Below, in pieces: positions 50,390-59,900 of a stretch of DNA of 64,000 nt; within the stretch, counting starts at the first letter, position 1; each line of letters opens with the position of its first letter. A program made the translations under genes and the position numbers. The stretch comes from Parabacteroides faecalis. Its GTDB lineage: Bacteria; Bacteroidota; Bacteroidia; Bacteroidales; Tannerellaceae. The notes beneath the pieces were generated by a model. The model was given only the letters and a program-made list of their open reading frames with translations, had not been told where the DNA came from and did not search any database. The stretch covers positions 1 to 64,000 of the forward strand of contig NZ_JAKZMM010000011.1 in assembly GCF_022809355.1 (NCBI RefSeq). Direction: 5' to 3'.

Positions 50390-51655
50390 ATGGATTGGAT
50401 TATTCTCATTTTATTATTCTTGGTGTTACTTTTCCAGTTTTTCATCTGGAAACGGATTTCTGAGAAAGAATCGGTAAATCAAACAGACTTGTTACGTCGC
50501 GATATCCAGCAGGGCTTTGAACGGATTGAAAAGAACTTCCGCGAAGATTTCAAACTGAATCGCGAAGAAAGTCGTATGGTAGCCAAAGAGAACCGGGCGG
50601 AACTGGCTAATTCCATGAATGAATTCCGGGCAGCATTCGACCGGGGAATTGCCAGTTTCAATGCGTTGCAACGGGAAAAGTTTGCTTCACTGAACGAACA
50701 ACAACAGCTTTTGGTGAATCATACGGAAAAAAGACTGGAAGAAATCCGCATCACGGTAGAAGAAAAGTTACAGAAAACCCTCAACGAACGTATCAGCCAG
50801 TCGTTCCGCCTCGTCAACGAACAACTGGAGAATGTGCAGAAAGGTTTGGGTGAAATGCAGACTTTGGCGCAGGATGTAGGCGGATTGAAACGGGTATTAA
50901 GCAACGTCAAGACGAGAGGAAACATCGGAGAAATACAGTTAAGCATGTTGCTTGAGCAACTGTTGGCTCCCGAACAGTATGAAGCCAATGTAAAAACCAA
51001 GAAAGGTTCGGACGCGTTGGTCGAATTTGCCGTCAAATTGCCGGGAAAAGATGATCTGGCTCAATGTGTTTATCTACCGATCGACGCGAAGTTTCCAAAG
51101 GATATGTATGAACAACTGCTCGATGCGTACGATACGGCCGACCCGCAACAAATCGAGACGGCCGGGAAGAATCTGGAAACAACCATCCGGAAGATGGCGA
51201 AAGATATTTCAGACAAATACCTAGATCCGCCAGCTACGACCGAATTCGGGATTATGTTTCTGCCTTTCGAAGGGATATATGCCGAAGTGGTTCGCCGGTC
51301 GGCCTTGCTGGAAGATTTACAACGTAATTATCGCGTCGTAGTTACAGGCCCAACAACCTTGGCAGCCATCCTGAACAGTTTGCAAATGGGATTCCGTACC
51401 CTTGCCATTCAGAAATATTCGGGTGAGGTTTGGAAGATACTGGGAGCTGTCAAGAAAGAATTTGAATCGATGGGCGGAATGCTGGAAAAGGCAAAGAAAC
51501 ATCTGGAAACTGCCAACGGACAAATCGACAATGTCTTGGGAGTTCGTACCCGTGCGATCCAACGCCGCCTGAAAGATGTGGATACATTAAGTGCAGAAGA
51601 TGCCCGAAAAATCATTCCGGAAATCGGACCGCTGGAGGAAGATGAGAAAGAATAA
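50390..51655 (+). CDS. rmuC: RmuC-family DNA recombination protein
   Basis: 421 residues from the ATG at 50390 (MDWIILILLFLVLLFQFF); an in-frame TTG upstream is not needed. One N-terminal membrane helix is followed by a long coiled coil (about 30-150) and the RmuC nuclease-fold domain (about 160-380), with RGNIGEIQLSMLLEQLL, VYLPIDAKFPKDMYEQLL and GPTTLAAILNSLQMGFRTL. The family limits recombination between short inverted repeats in E. coli, a point of interest in a window rich in inverted repeats, though no link is shown. Confidence 0.93.
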   Translation: MDWIILILLFLVLLFQFFIWKRISEKESVNQTDLLRRDIQQGFERIEKNFREDFKLNREESRMVAKENRAELANSMNEFRAAFDRGIASFNALQREKFASLNEQQQLLVNHTEKRLEEIRITVEEKLQKTLNERISQSFRLVNEQLENVQKGLGEMQTLAQDVGGLKRVLSNVKTRGNIGEIQLSMLLEQLLAPEQYEANVKTKKGSDALVEFAVKLPGKDDLAQCVYLPIDAKFPKDMYEQLLDAYDTADPQQIETAGKNLETTIRKMAKDISDKYLDPPATTEFGIMFLPFEGIYAEVVRRSALLEDLQRNYRVVVTGPTTLAAILNSLQMGFRTLAIQKYSGEVWKILGAVKKEFESMGGMLEKAKKHLETANGQIDNVLGVRTRAIQRRLKDVDTLSAEDARKIIPEIGPLEEDEKE

Positions 51656-51778
51656 ACGAGTCAACCTCGTTCAGAAATAAGTTAAACGAAAGTCAACCCC
51701 TTTTATTTATAAAGAGATTTCAAGTCAACTAAATCCGTTAAATGACACTTCTAATTCCTTTAGAAAGCAATTTTTTAC

Positions 51779-51864
51779 CGTTTCACCCGGGTGGAACGAT
51801 CTCTTCACAGCTGTGGAACGATCGTTCCACCTAGGTGAGACGATCGTATCACAAGGGTGAAACG
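51779..51864. repeat. Four-unit 22-bp palindrome array (element C)
   Basis: Units TTTCACCCGGGTGGAA (51781), TTCACAGCTGTGGAA (51804), TTCCACCTAGGTGAGA (51825) and TATCACAAGGGTGAAA (51847) are separated by CGATCTC, CGATCG and CGATCG. The element is concentric about 51821.5: outer arms CGTTTCACCC and GGGTGAAACG, centre GTGGAACGATCGTTCCAC, a perfect 18-bp palindrome. It lies in the 321-bp convergent gap between rmuC and EamA. A small AACGAG/CTCGTT hairpin also overlaps the rmuC stop (51655-51671). Confidence 0.87.
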
Positions 51865-51893
51865 ATAAAAATATAACGGGAAACAGGAATAAA

Positions 51894-51919
51894 GTTCGTT
51901 AATATCGATATTGACGAAC
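51894..51919. other. 26-bp near-perfect palindrome
   Basis: GTTCGT (51894) and ACGAAC (51914-51919) flank the perfect dyad AATATCGATATT; 24 of 26 positions are symmetric. A second stem, AAACGAG (51920) and CTCGTTT (51939), follows directly. It may be a binding site or part of the 3' end of the EamA gene. Confidence 0.5.
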
Positions 51920-51976
51920 AAACGAGATGACAAAGAAACTCGTTTCAGCTGTTTTATTCAGTCCTAAAAATGAGTT

Positions 51977-52849
51977 TTATTGAGAAGAGAATTTTTGATA
52001 CACCATCTGAAGAACCAACGAAAGGACAATCAATGACAAACCTACATAAAAGGATGTTCCCAACATTTTGTCTTCATCAAATAAAAGAACTGCCAGCAGA
52101 ATACTGTAAACAGGCTCTAAATTAAAACTCAGACTCACGGTAAAAGCACTGATTGTCTTCTGTGCCCGGTTCAATAACATGCACATACAGACCGTACAAC
52201 CCAAGGCTAACAGGATCAAAAACACGAGATCTTCCCAAGAGGGAAGCAAGGATAACGAAGATTTGCTTACATGATAAAAAGGAAGTAGTAATCCTATGGC
52301 AAAAGTTCCACCTACCATCTGCAAAGCCGTTGTCTTTACGACCTGTCCCGACTGGTTAACTCGTTCGTTCAATGTAGCATAGAACGCAAACAGCAAAGAC
52401 GAAACAAATCCCAATACAATACCAATACGAAAAGAAGCATCAAAATGGAATATCAGCGAAATACCTGCCAAAGTCAGTGAACTGAGCAACAGTTCAACCC
52501 ACGAAATCCTCTTCCGGTTTATCCAGGGCGAAATAAGAGCCGTAAAGAAACCTGACAAACAAAAGCAAACTACTCCAACCGATACGTTCGCATACTTGAT
52601 GCTTCCATAGAAAAATATCCAATGAAAAGCCAATAACACTCCAAGCCACAGAATATGACTGTCTTTTCTACCAACGATAATCCTGCCATACTTTATGAAT
52701 AAAAGGAGTAACAGCATCACACTTGCCAACAGCATCCGGTATCCAGTAATCAATACTGGATCCAACGATATAAGATTTCCGAAGATACCGGAACAAGAAG
52801 CCAACAAAACAGCAAGATGTAATTGCAAAAAGGCCTGTTTCATCGCCAA
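51977..52849 (-). CDS. EamA/DMT-family transporter
   Basis: 290 residues, ten hydrophobic segments in two EamA repeats (about 8-135 and 148-280). The first repeat ends in YANVSVGVVCFCLSGFFTALI, here only a guide to position; the second includes ISAFTVSLSFNLEPVYSILLAV with the usual Pro after Glu. The substrate is unknown. It starts 50 bp after the GH92 gene on the same strand, so it may be read from the glycan operon, possibly by chance. Confidence 0.9.
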   Translation of the reverse strand: MAMKQAFLQLHLAVLLASCSGIFGNLISLDPVLITGYRMLLASVMLLLLLFIKYGRIIVGRKDSHILWLGVLLAFHWIFFYGSIKYANVSVGVVCFCLSGFFTALISPWINRKRISWVELLLSSLTLAGISLIFHFDASFRIGIVLGFVSSLLFAFYATLNERVNQSGQVVKTTALQMVGGTFAIGLLLPFYHVSKSSLSLLPSWEDLVFLILLALGCTVCMCMLLNRAQKTISAFTVSLSFNLEPVYSILLAVLLFDEDKMLGTSFYVGLSLIVLSLVLQMVYQKFSSQ

Positions 52850-52899
52850 ACGAATTAAACTCTAATTCTCTTTTCTTCAATAAGCCATTCAGGAACTCA

Positions 52900-55221
52900 T
52901 TATTCCCCTACGCCCCACTTTTTATTAGGCTGATCAGACAAAGTAAGCTCCAATACACCGCCTTGTACAACGTCCTGATAATCGATATAGCATTTTGTAT
53001 AAGGCTTACCGTTCAGTGTAGCAGACTGAATATACGTATTCTGCGGAGATTGTCCTTTGACACGGATCGTAAACACCTTGCCTCCGGCCAGCCGAAGCGT
53101 TACTTCGTCGAATAAAGGTGCGCTTAGTTCCATTCGTGTATCACCTGGACAGATCGGGTGCATTCCGATAGATGCCAACACATACCAGGCCGACATCTGT
53201 CCGACGTCTTCATTTCCCACCAAGCCTTTCACCTCATTCTTATAAGCCTTCTGGCAGATAAAGCGCGTCCAATACTGCGTTTTCCAAGGTTGTCCCAACC
53301 GATTGTAAAAGAAAGGAACATGATGTACCGGCTCATTCGCATGATTATAGAACTGATTCCAAAGGAAGTCGGTCGGTGTATTGGCAAACATATAATCCAG
53401 TTCTTCAATTGTCTTTTCCCGTCCGCCCATCAATTGAGTCAGACCTTCGATATCATGCGGAACAAACCAACCTTGCTGGAAAGGATTCGACTCAACACTT
53501 CCATAACCTTCCGTCAACCTTCCTTTTTCGGGCCAAGGCAAGAAATTTCCCTTTTCATCCTTCGGTCGGAAACTACGATGCTCGGCATCATAAATATGCT
53601 GATACGATTTAGCCAGCTTCCGATAATGCTGTTCTTCGGAAATCTTGCCCAAAGCCTTTGCCAGTTCAGCCATACACCATTCGGTATAAGCATACTCAAG
53701 CGTCGAAGAAATCGAACCCGGCACATAACCATACTTCGCATTACCAAACAGATGCGAAGATTCTTCCGCATATTGCCATGCCTTCTCCAAATCATAGTTC
53801 CGTATATGCTTCTTATAGGCATCAACCAGCACAGAAATAGCCGGATTTCCGATCATACATCCACTATAGGCATTCAGGAACTCCCAACGTTCCAAGTAAC
53901 CTTTTCCACTCTCATCAGCCAGCGTAATCAACGAATTGAGCATATCACTGATCACATCCGGACGAATCAAAGTCAGGAGCGGCATCTCGCTGCGGAAAAC
54001 ATCCCAACCACTGAAGATCGTCCGTTTCTGGAAACTACCCGTCTGATGAATCTTCTTGTCTCCGCCCATATACTCGCCATTCGCATCCGAATACAAACGC
54101 GGATCAATCATCGTACGATACAAAGCCGTATAGAAAATATGCTTCAGCTCTTCATCAGCCGAGGCCACTTCCACTTTCGACAACGCCTCATTCCAAGCCT
54201 GCTGATTGGATTGCAATACACGTTCGAAGTCCCAATCAGCTATTTCGGTTTCCAGATTCTCACGTGCATTCTCTTCGCTGACGAAAGAGATACCAGCTTT
54301 CATCAAGACTACCTCATCTTTAGTTGTTTCAAACTCGGTAAAGAAACCCAGATGTTTCCCTTCAAACGAAGAAACCTGTCGGTGAATCTCGGCTCCGGCA
54401 GTCAGCTGTTGAAACGCTTCCGATTCAACAAATTCCCGTTTTCGGGATTGTCCTTCGGGAATAGCCACCGACCAAACACCATAATTCTTCAACGGTTTGG
54501 AAAACTGTGCATAAAAATGGACCGTATAGTCAGGCTTTCCATCGCCATTTCCCCAACCGCCACCGCCGGGTGTACAAATCATCTTACCAGAAATCGTATG
54601 ATCATCCACCACTTTGATTTCCTGCCAAGTAGAAGTTCCGCCTACGCGACGTGCCAAATCAATCTGGATACGCGAATCCTTTCCTTCCGGGAAAGTAAAC
54701 CGAAGCATTCCTGCCCGCTGAGCTACCGTCGCTTCCGTCCGAATCCGGTAGTCCGACAAATAAACGGAATAATATCCGGCCCGGGCATATTCCGATGCTT
54801 TATCGTAACGTGAACGGTAACCGGCATCCGGATTCTCCAGTTTTCCGGAATTTGTATGCATCGGTCCGATCGTTGGCATGACTAAGAAATTTCCTAAATC
54901 GCCATACCAACCGATTCCACTCATCTGCGTAAAGGCAAAACCTTCGATACTTTCATGCTCATCACTGTAGCCCGAACCATTATCACCTCCGGTAATCGTA
55001 TTCGGACTCAGCTGTACCAACCCAAAAGGATAAGTCGCTCCCGGAATAGTCTTTCCCAATCCATGATAAGCACCGGCATCCCGCACATTCGTACTTGCAC
55101 CGATAAAAGGATTCACATATTCGGCAGCACGTTTCTCTTCTTGCATCTCCGGTTGCAAGGCTTCCGCCTGCCAGGAACAAGTCAGCAACACCGAAAACAA
55201 AACAGCTTTTACCATCATCAT
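52900..55221 (-). CDS. Glycoside hydrolase family 92 exo-alpha-mannosidase
   Basis: 773 residues with a signal peptide (first 21 residues). GH92 signatures run through the protein: VNPFIGAS, GATYPFGLVQLSPNT, AGYYSVYLSD, IFSGWDVFRSEMPLLTL, HVPFFYNRLGQPWKTQYWTR and GNEDVGQMSAWYVLASIGMHP. The family comprises inverting calcium-dependent mannosidases, mostly alpha-1,2 or alpha-1,3, that trim mannans and N-glycans. Linkage cannot be told here. It starts 11 bp after the sulfatase gene, so a target bearing both sulfate and alpha-mannose, or sequential use, is inferred. Confidence 0.95.
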   Translation of the reverse strand: MMMVKAVLFSVLLTCSWQAEALQPEMQEEKRAAEYVNPFIGASTNVRDAGAYHGLGKTIPGATYPFGLVQLSPNTITGGDNGSGYSDEHESIEGFAFTQMSGIGWYGDLGNFLVMPTIGPMHTNSGKLENPDAGYRSRYDKASEYARAGYYSVYLSDYRIRTEATVAQRAGMLRFTFPEGKDSRIQIDLARRVGGTSTWQEIKVVDDHTISGKMICTPGGGGWGNGDGKPDYTVHFYAQFSKPLKNYGVWSVAIPEGQSRKREFVESEAFQQLTAGAEIHRQVSSFEGKHLGFFTEFETTKDEVVLMKAGISFVSEENARENLETEIADWDFERVLQSNQQAWNEALSKVEVASADEELKHIFYTALYRTMIDPRLYSDANGEYMGGDKKIHQTGSFQKRTIFSGWDVFRSEMPLLTLIRPDVISDMLNSLITLADESGKGYLERWEFLNAYSGCMIGNPAISVLVDAYKKHIRNYDLEKAWQYAEESSHLFGNAKYGYVPGSISSTLEYAYTEWCMAELAKALGKISEEQHYRKLAKSYQHIYDAEHRSFRPKDEKGNFLPWPEKGRLTEGYGSVESNPFQQGWFVPHDIEGLTQLMGGREKTIEELDYMFANTPTDFLWNQFYNHANEPVHHVPFFYNRLGQPWKTQYWTRFICQKAYKNEVKGLVGNEDVGQMSAWYVLASIGMHPICPGDTRMELSAPLFDEVTLRLAGGKVFTIRVKGQSPQNTYIQSATLNGKPYTKCYIDYQDVVQGGVLELTLSDQPNKKWGVGE

Positions 55222-55232
55222 TCCCTTTCTGA

Positions 55233-56774
55233 TTACTTAGAACTTTCTGTTTCCAGTATTTTCTTCAGTTTCGCTACAATATCCGGATGTTCGGATGCGA
55301 CGTTATTCTTCTCGCCAATGTCTTCTTTCAAATGATAAAGCTGATCTTCCGGACTATTTCCTAATTCAGTATTCGTCAGTTTGGCATACGCCGGCTTATT
55401 ATTCGGTGTGATATACTTCCATTGTCCGTCAGACACCGACAATGCTCCGGCAAATTCAATCACATAATCACGACCTTTGGTATCTTTGCCCAAGAAAGCA
55501 TCCAGATAATCCTGACTGTCCACTCCAGCACCAGCTTCCAGAGTCTTCCCCATTAGCTTTGCCATCGAAGCATATAAATCAATGTGCGAAACCAACGCAT
55601 CCGATACTGCCGGCTTGACTTGTTTCGGCCAAGATACAATCAGCGGAACACGTGTTCCTGCCTCAAAGTTACTATACTTTCCACCTCGGAATTCACCCCA
55701 AGGACGATGATTTCCCAACAATTCTACAGCCCGATCCTGATATCCGTCATCTACCACCGGACCATTATCACTGGTAAGTACAATCAATGTATTTTCTGCT
55801 AACCCGTTTTTCTCCAATGCCTTCATGATCTCTCCCACAGTCCAGTCAAACTGCAACAAAGCATCTCCACGAAAACCCATACCGCTCTTACCCTGAAAAC
55901 GAGGATGCGGATAACGAGGAACATGTACATCATTCGTTCCTACATACAAGAAGAACGGTTCATCCTTATGACGGTCGATAAACTGCACTGCTTTCGTTGT
56001 GATACTATCCGCAATAAACTCATCTTCCCACAAAGCCTGCTTTCCTCCTTTCATATATCCGATACGGGAAATTCCGTTCACAATCGCCTGATCATGCCCA
56101 TGATTGACACTCGGCTTCAACTTTGTCAATAATTCCGGATGATCTTTTCCTAAAGGTTCTCCCGGGAACGGCGTTGTATAGCTCACCTCAATCGGATCAT
56201 TCGGATCTAAATTGACAATCCGTTGATTCTCCACCCAACAACACGGAACACGATCGCCCGTTGCTGCCATAATATAAGAATATTCAAATCCAATATCTTT
56301 TGGTCCCGGTGTAATGAAACCATTCCAATCCTGTTCACCTGTCTTATTTGCCAAGCCCAAATGCCATTTGCCAACTGCACCCGTCGCATAACCGCACGAC
56401 TGGAACATATCAGCTACTGTAGGCTGTTCAGGACGAATCACCATACCAGCATTTCCGGCAGCAATACCCGTATCATTTCTTCTCCAGGCATAATGTCCTG
56501 TAAACAACGAATAACGGGAAGGCGTACTGGTAGCCGCTACGGCATGAGCATCCGTAAAACGAACCCCTTGCGAAGCCAGTTTATCCACATTCGGCGTACT
56601 TATCTCTGTCGCACCATTACAACTAAAATCACCAAAGCCAATATCATCGGCCACTAAAAAGATTACATTCGGTTTTTGTATATCTGCAGAAGAATTTTCT
56701 TTCTTGGACTGGGAAGAACAGGAAGCCAACAAAGCAGCTGCCGCTCCTAAAATCAATACGGATTTCATAGACAT
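55233..56774 (-). CDS. S1-family sulfatase lipoprotein, serine type
   Basis: 513 residues with lipobox LASC (Cys19). The sulfatase signature is ATSTPSRYSLFTGHYAWR: Ser83-x-Pro85-x-Arg87, so the active formylglycine is made from serine and needs an anaerobic radical-SAM maturase (anSME), not encoded in this window. Metal ligands are Asp43-Asp44 (VADDIGFGDF) and a late TSDNGPV. It is an arylsulfatase-like S1 enzyme acting on a carbohydrate sulfate ester; position and sugar are unknown. It has its own promoter and precedes GH92 by 11 bp. Confidence 0.95.
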   Translation of the reverse strand: MSMKSVLILGAAAALLASCSSQSKKENSSADIQKPNVIFLVADDIGFGDFSCNGATEISTPNVDKLASQGVRFTDAHAVAATSTPSRYSLFTGHYAWRRNDTGIAAGNAGMVIRPEQPTVADMFQSCGYATGAVGKWHLGLANKTGEQDWNGFITPGPKDIGFEYSYIMAATGDRVPCCWVENQRIVNLDPNDPIEVSYTTPFPGEPLGKDHPELLTKLKPSVNHGHDQAIVNGISRIGYMKGGKQALWEDEFIADSITTKAVQFIDRHKDEPFFLYVGTNDVHVPRYPHPRFQGKSGMGFRGDALLQFDWTVGEIMKALEKNGLAENTLIVLTSDNGPVVDDGYQDRAVELLGNHRPWGEFRGGKYSNFEAGTRVPLIVSWPKQVKPAVSDALVSHIDLYASMAKLMGKTLEAGAGVDSQDYLDAFLGKDTKGRDYVIEFAGALSVSDGQWKYITPNNKPAYAKLTNTELGNSPEDQLYHLKEDIGEKNNVASEHPDIVAKLKKILETESSK

Positions 56775-56802
56775 TTATATTTAAGATTAGAATGATGATG
56801 CA

Positions 56803-56833
56803 CAAATGTACAACTTTCCTTTCGAAAAGCCAA
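56803..56833 (-). promoter_or_regulatory. Promoter of the sulfatase-GH92 unit
   Basis: On the minus strand TTG (56833-56831), 20 bp, TACATTTG (56810-56803), 28 bp before the sulfatase ATG. It lies just after the terminator of the preceding unit. Confidence 0.6.
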
Positions 56834-56869
56834 CCTCCATTAGATCTGTTCACCAAAACTACAGATATG

Positions 56870-56921
56870 AAAAAAGCCGGAGCTCCTTGTGGAGGCAAAG
56901 CCCATCCACCAGAAACTCCGG
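56870..56921 (-). terminator. Terminator of the epimerase-oxidoreductase-DUF1080 unit
   Basis: CCGGAG (56877-56882) and CTCCGG (56916-56921) close a longer imperfect hairpin with an inner TGGA/TCCA pair. On the minus strand it ends CTCCGGCTTTTTTC. Confidence 0.82.
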
Positions 56922-56943
56922 TAAACTTAGTATCGAGTAACTG

Positions 56944-59900
56944 TTATTTCAGTTCCTTAATGCGAATGTTACGGAACTTCACAGGCGAACCATGTCCTAA
57001 GAAACCGATATATCCTTTCTTATTGAACAATCCCGGATGCTCGTGACCGTCAGGAGTTCCGTTCTTCACGGCATCCCGAATATTGCCTTCTACGATGACA
57101 ATACCATTCACCGTTACCTTTATATTATCTCCGTCACAAACAATTTCCTCTTCATTCCATTCACCTACCGGCTTAATGGCTTTCTTATGATTCTCATTAG
57201 CTGGAATAATTCCATAAATAGAACCATGATGCTGGAGCGGAGTAATATCCTTATAAATCGGATGTTCACAATCCAGAATCTGACTTTCCATACCGACATA
57301 GGCAGCATCGCCTTCCAGCGGAGCACGTAAACCGACACCATTATTAGCACCCGGTGTCAATTGGAATTCAAATCGGTAGATGAAGTTGGCATATTCCTTC
57401 TTCGTATATAAGTTTCCACCAAAACTCTTGGAAGGATTCATGGCGATACAACCGTCTTCCAATACATAATCGACTGTATTACCCTGCCATTCGTACATAT
57501 TCGTACCATCGAACAGAATTTGGAAGCCTTCTTTCTTTTCCTGTTCAGACAACTGGAATGGCTCCTGCCGTTTCAGTTCCTTAATATACAAATTACGGAA
57601 AGAACACTTACTGCCATGAGCCTGCAGTTCTATCTGCTCAATCGGGAAGATAGGCAGACTACGATCCCAATAGTTTTCCAAGATTACATTATCGACAACC
57701 CGTTCTCCATTCAAATCTACGGTAACACGGTCGCCCACCATCTTGATGTAGAACGTATTCCATTCGCCCAACTTATTATCAGCCACCTTTGTCGGCTTGC
57801 TTTCATTCTTCTGGTTATTATACAAACCACCAGAACCAACCTGAGCACCTACATCAACCCGGGCAGTATCCCAAATCTGAACCTGAGGCGTACCACGCAA
57901 ATAAATACCGGCATCTGCTTCCGGTCCGGCCGGATCAAGCATCCATTCAACATACATCTCGAAGTCGCCATACTGCTTTTCGGTACACAAGTTATCAAAG
58001 CCGGAACCTTCAAATACCAGACAACCGTTTTCAACTTTCCAGTCCTTACGCATCTGTTCATCTGCCTTCGCCTGAGCTTTTGCCAACTGAGCAGGTTTCA
58101 TCTTTGCACGGGCAATCGGATTTTCCACCAAACCTTTCCAGCCAGTCAAATCCTTTCCGTTGAACATGGAAACAAACCCTACTTCATCCGGCATCTCAGC
58201 CAAATGTTTCTTGATACCTTCCTTCTGATAATGAGCATCCGGATTATCCAACACCTGCATAACCTTTTCCAACAGAGCTTTTACATTCTGTCCGGTATAT
58301 TCCTTATGGCCCAAAGCAATGTTCATCACCGCATTGGCTGCTGGTTGTTGAACGGCCTTATCATCCAGATATTCTCCAGCATACAACAGGGCCAAATACG
58401 TACCAGTATCCTGAACCTTGGATAAAATCAAACCTTTTACTTCGTTATCCTTAGCAACATCCATCGCCTTACGCAAACGAAGTAACTTGTTCTCACCCGT
58501 CATATCGGAAGAAGAAATCAAGTTCACATAGCGAGTCAATGCCTTAGAAGCTATCTGACCACCAGATTGAGCTACTTCATACAGATAATCAGCCGCTTCA
58601 ATACCTTTCCATTCCAACAAAGCTCCTACAGCAGCATCTTTTCCGGCACCTGTATTCTTTTCACATCCGTCAATAATGATTTGTAAAGCCTTCGGTTTAC
58701 CAGTTGAAGCCAATACCTTATAATATAAATGCTTCTTAGCATCACCAGCCTGATACATCCGGCGTGTAACAGTTTCTACCTGTTCTGCTTCCGGCATAAA
58801 ATGTACACAAGCGATAACGGCATCCTGCAAAGCTGCTTTTTCATCAGCTCCAGCAGATTCCAACATTCCACAGATCTGAGTAAAGTCTTTTGCAGCGACA
58901 ACACTCTTTAAAGTAGCATAGGCTGTTTTCTTCACTTCTGCCGATGAAGATTTCGTCTGTTCCAACACCGTATTGATCTTAGAATCTGCCATCCGAACAG
59001 CCAGCAACTCCATTCCTGCAATCTTTCCTGTATCCGAAGCCTTATTTATAGCTTTAGCTACTGCATCATCAATATCTCCAGGGAAAGCCAACAAAGCATC
59101 CTGTGCCAACAGAACAATTTGTTTATCAGAATCTGTCAACAAATTAGCTAATGTTGGAATATAACCTTTATCTCCTATTTTTACCATCGTCCAAACCGCA
59201 GCTTGTTGTACCGCAAAGTCGTTTACATTCAACTGCTGTGTCAAGACCTGAGCCAGTGATTGATCGAAGCGAAGCATCAACTTCTGAACAGTATCATGTT
59301 TCTTCGGGCACTTTGCTTCACGACCCAGCCAATTCAATATGTCAACCTTTACTTCAGGTTTGGCCTTTACCATCGTTTTCGCTATTTCAATATAAGAAGC
59401 TTCATCTACAAAATCAGAAGCATATCTTAATGCCGCATTCCGATAATCCTTGCAATCATCTTTCAATGCTGTCAAGACCAATTTAGTAGCAGCTGGCTTA
59501 TCGGCCGCAACAGATATCAATATCTGCAATGCTGCCTCACGAGTCTGCGTCTTACCAGCTTTCGTTGCTCGTTTCAACAAGTCCTTTGCTACCTTCTCTG
59601 CGGCCTTGGGATCTTGTTCTGCAATCCGTTTGATTAATGTAATATACGCTTCATTCGCACCGCTTGGTTCCATCGTATAATTAACAGCCTTAGCTGCGTC
59701 AGCCAACACGGATAAAGAAGCAACAGATCCTACCCGGCTTAATGCATAACGAGCTACTTTCTGCATATTGGGATCTTCATTGCTTACATAGACTTTTACC
59801 AAATCTTCTGTTCCGGCCACCTGAGCCTCAGCAATGGCTTCCAATATATCTTTCTGAGTCTCGGCTGTTCCCATCCGACGCATCAAACCAGCTTTCAAAG

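Noticed and set aside
53158-54813. A 551-codon open frame on the plus strand
   Set aside because: It lies wholly antisense to the GH92 gene, is rich in Arg, Ile, His and Ser as a shadow of biased codons, and shows no domain; GH92 motifs are intact on the minus strand.
52900-55221. GH92 as a possible plus-strand/minus-strand overlapping pair
   Set aside because: All GH92 signature motifs and a signal peptide lie in the minus frame; the opposite strand has none.
57520-58425. A 301-codon open frame on the plus strand
   Set aside because: Antisense to the DUF1080 domains, with no family features.
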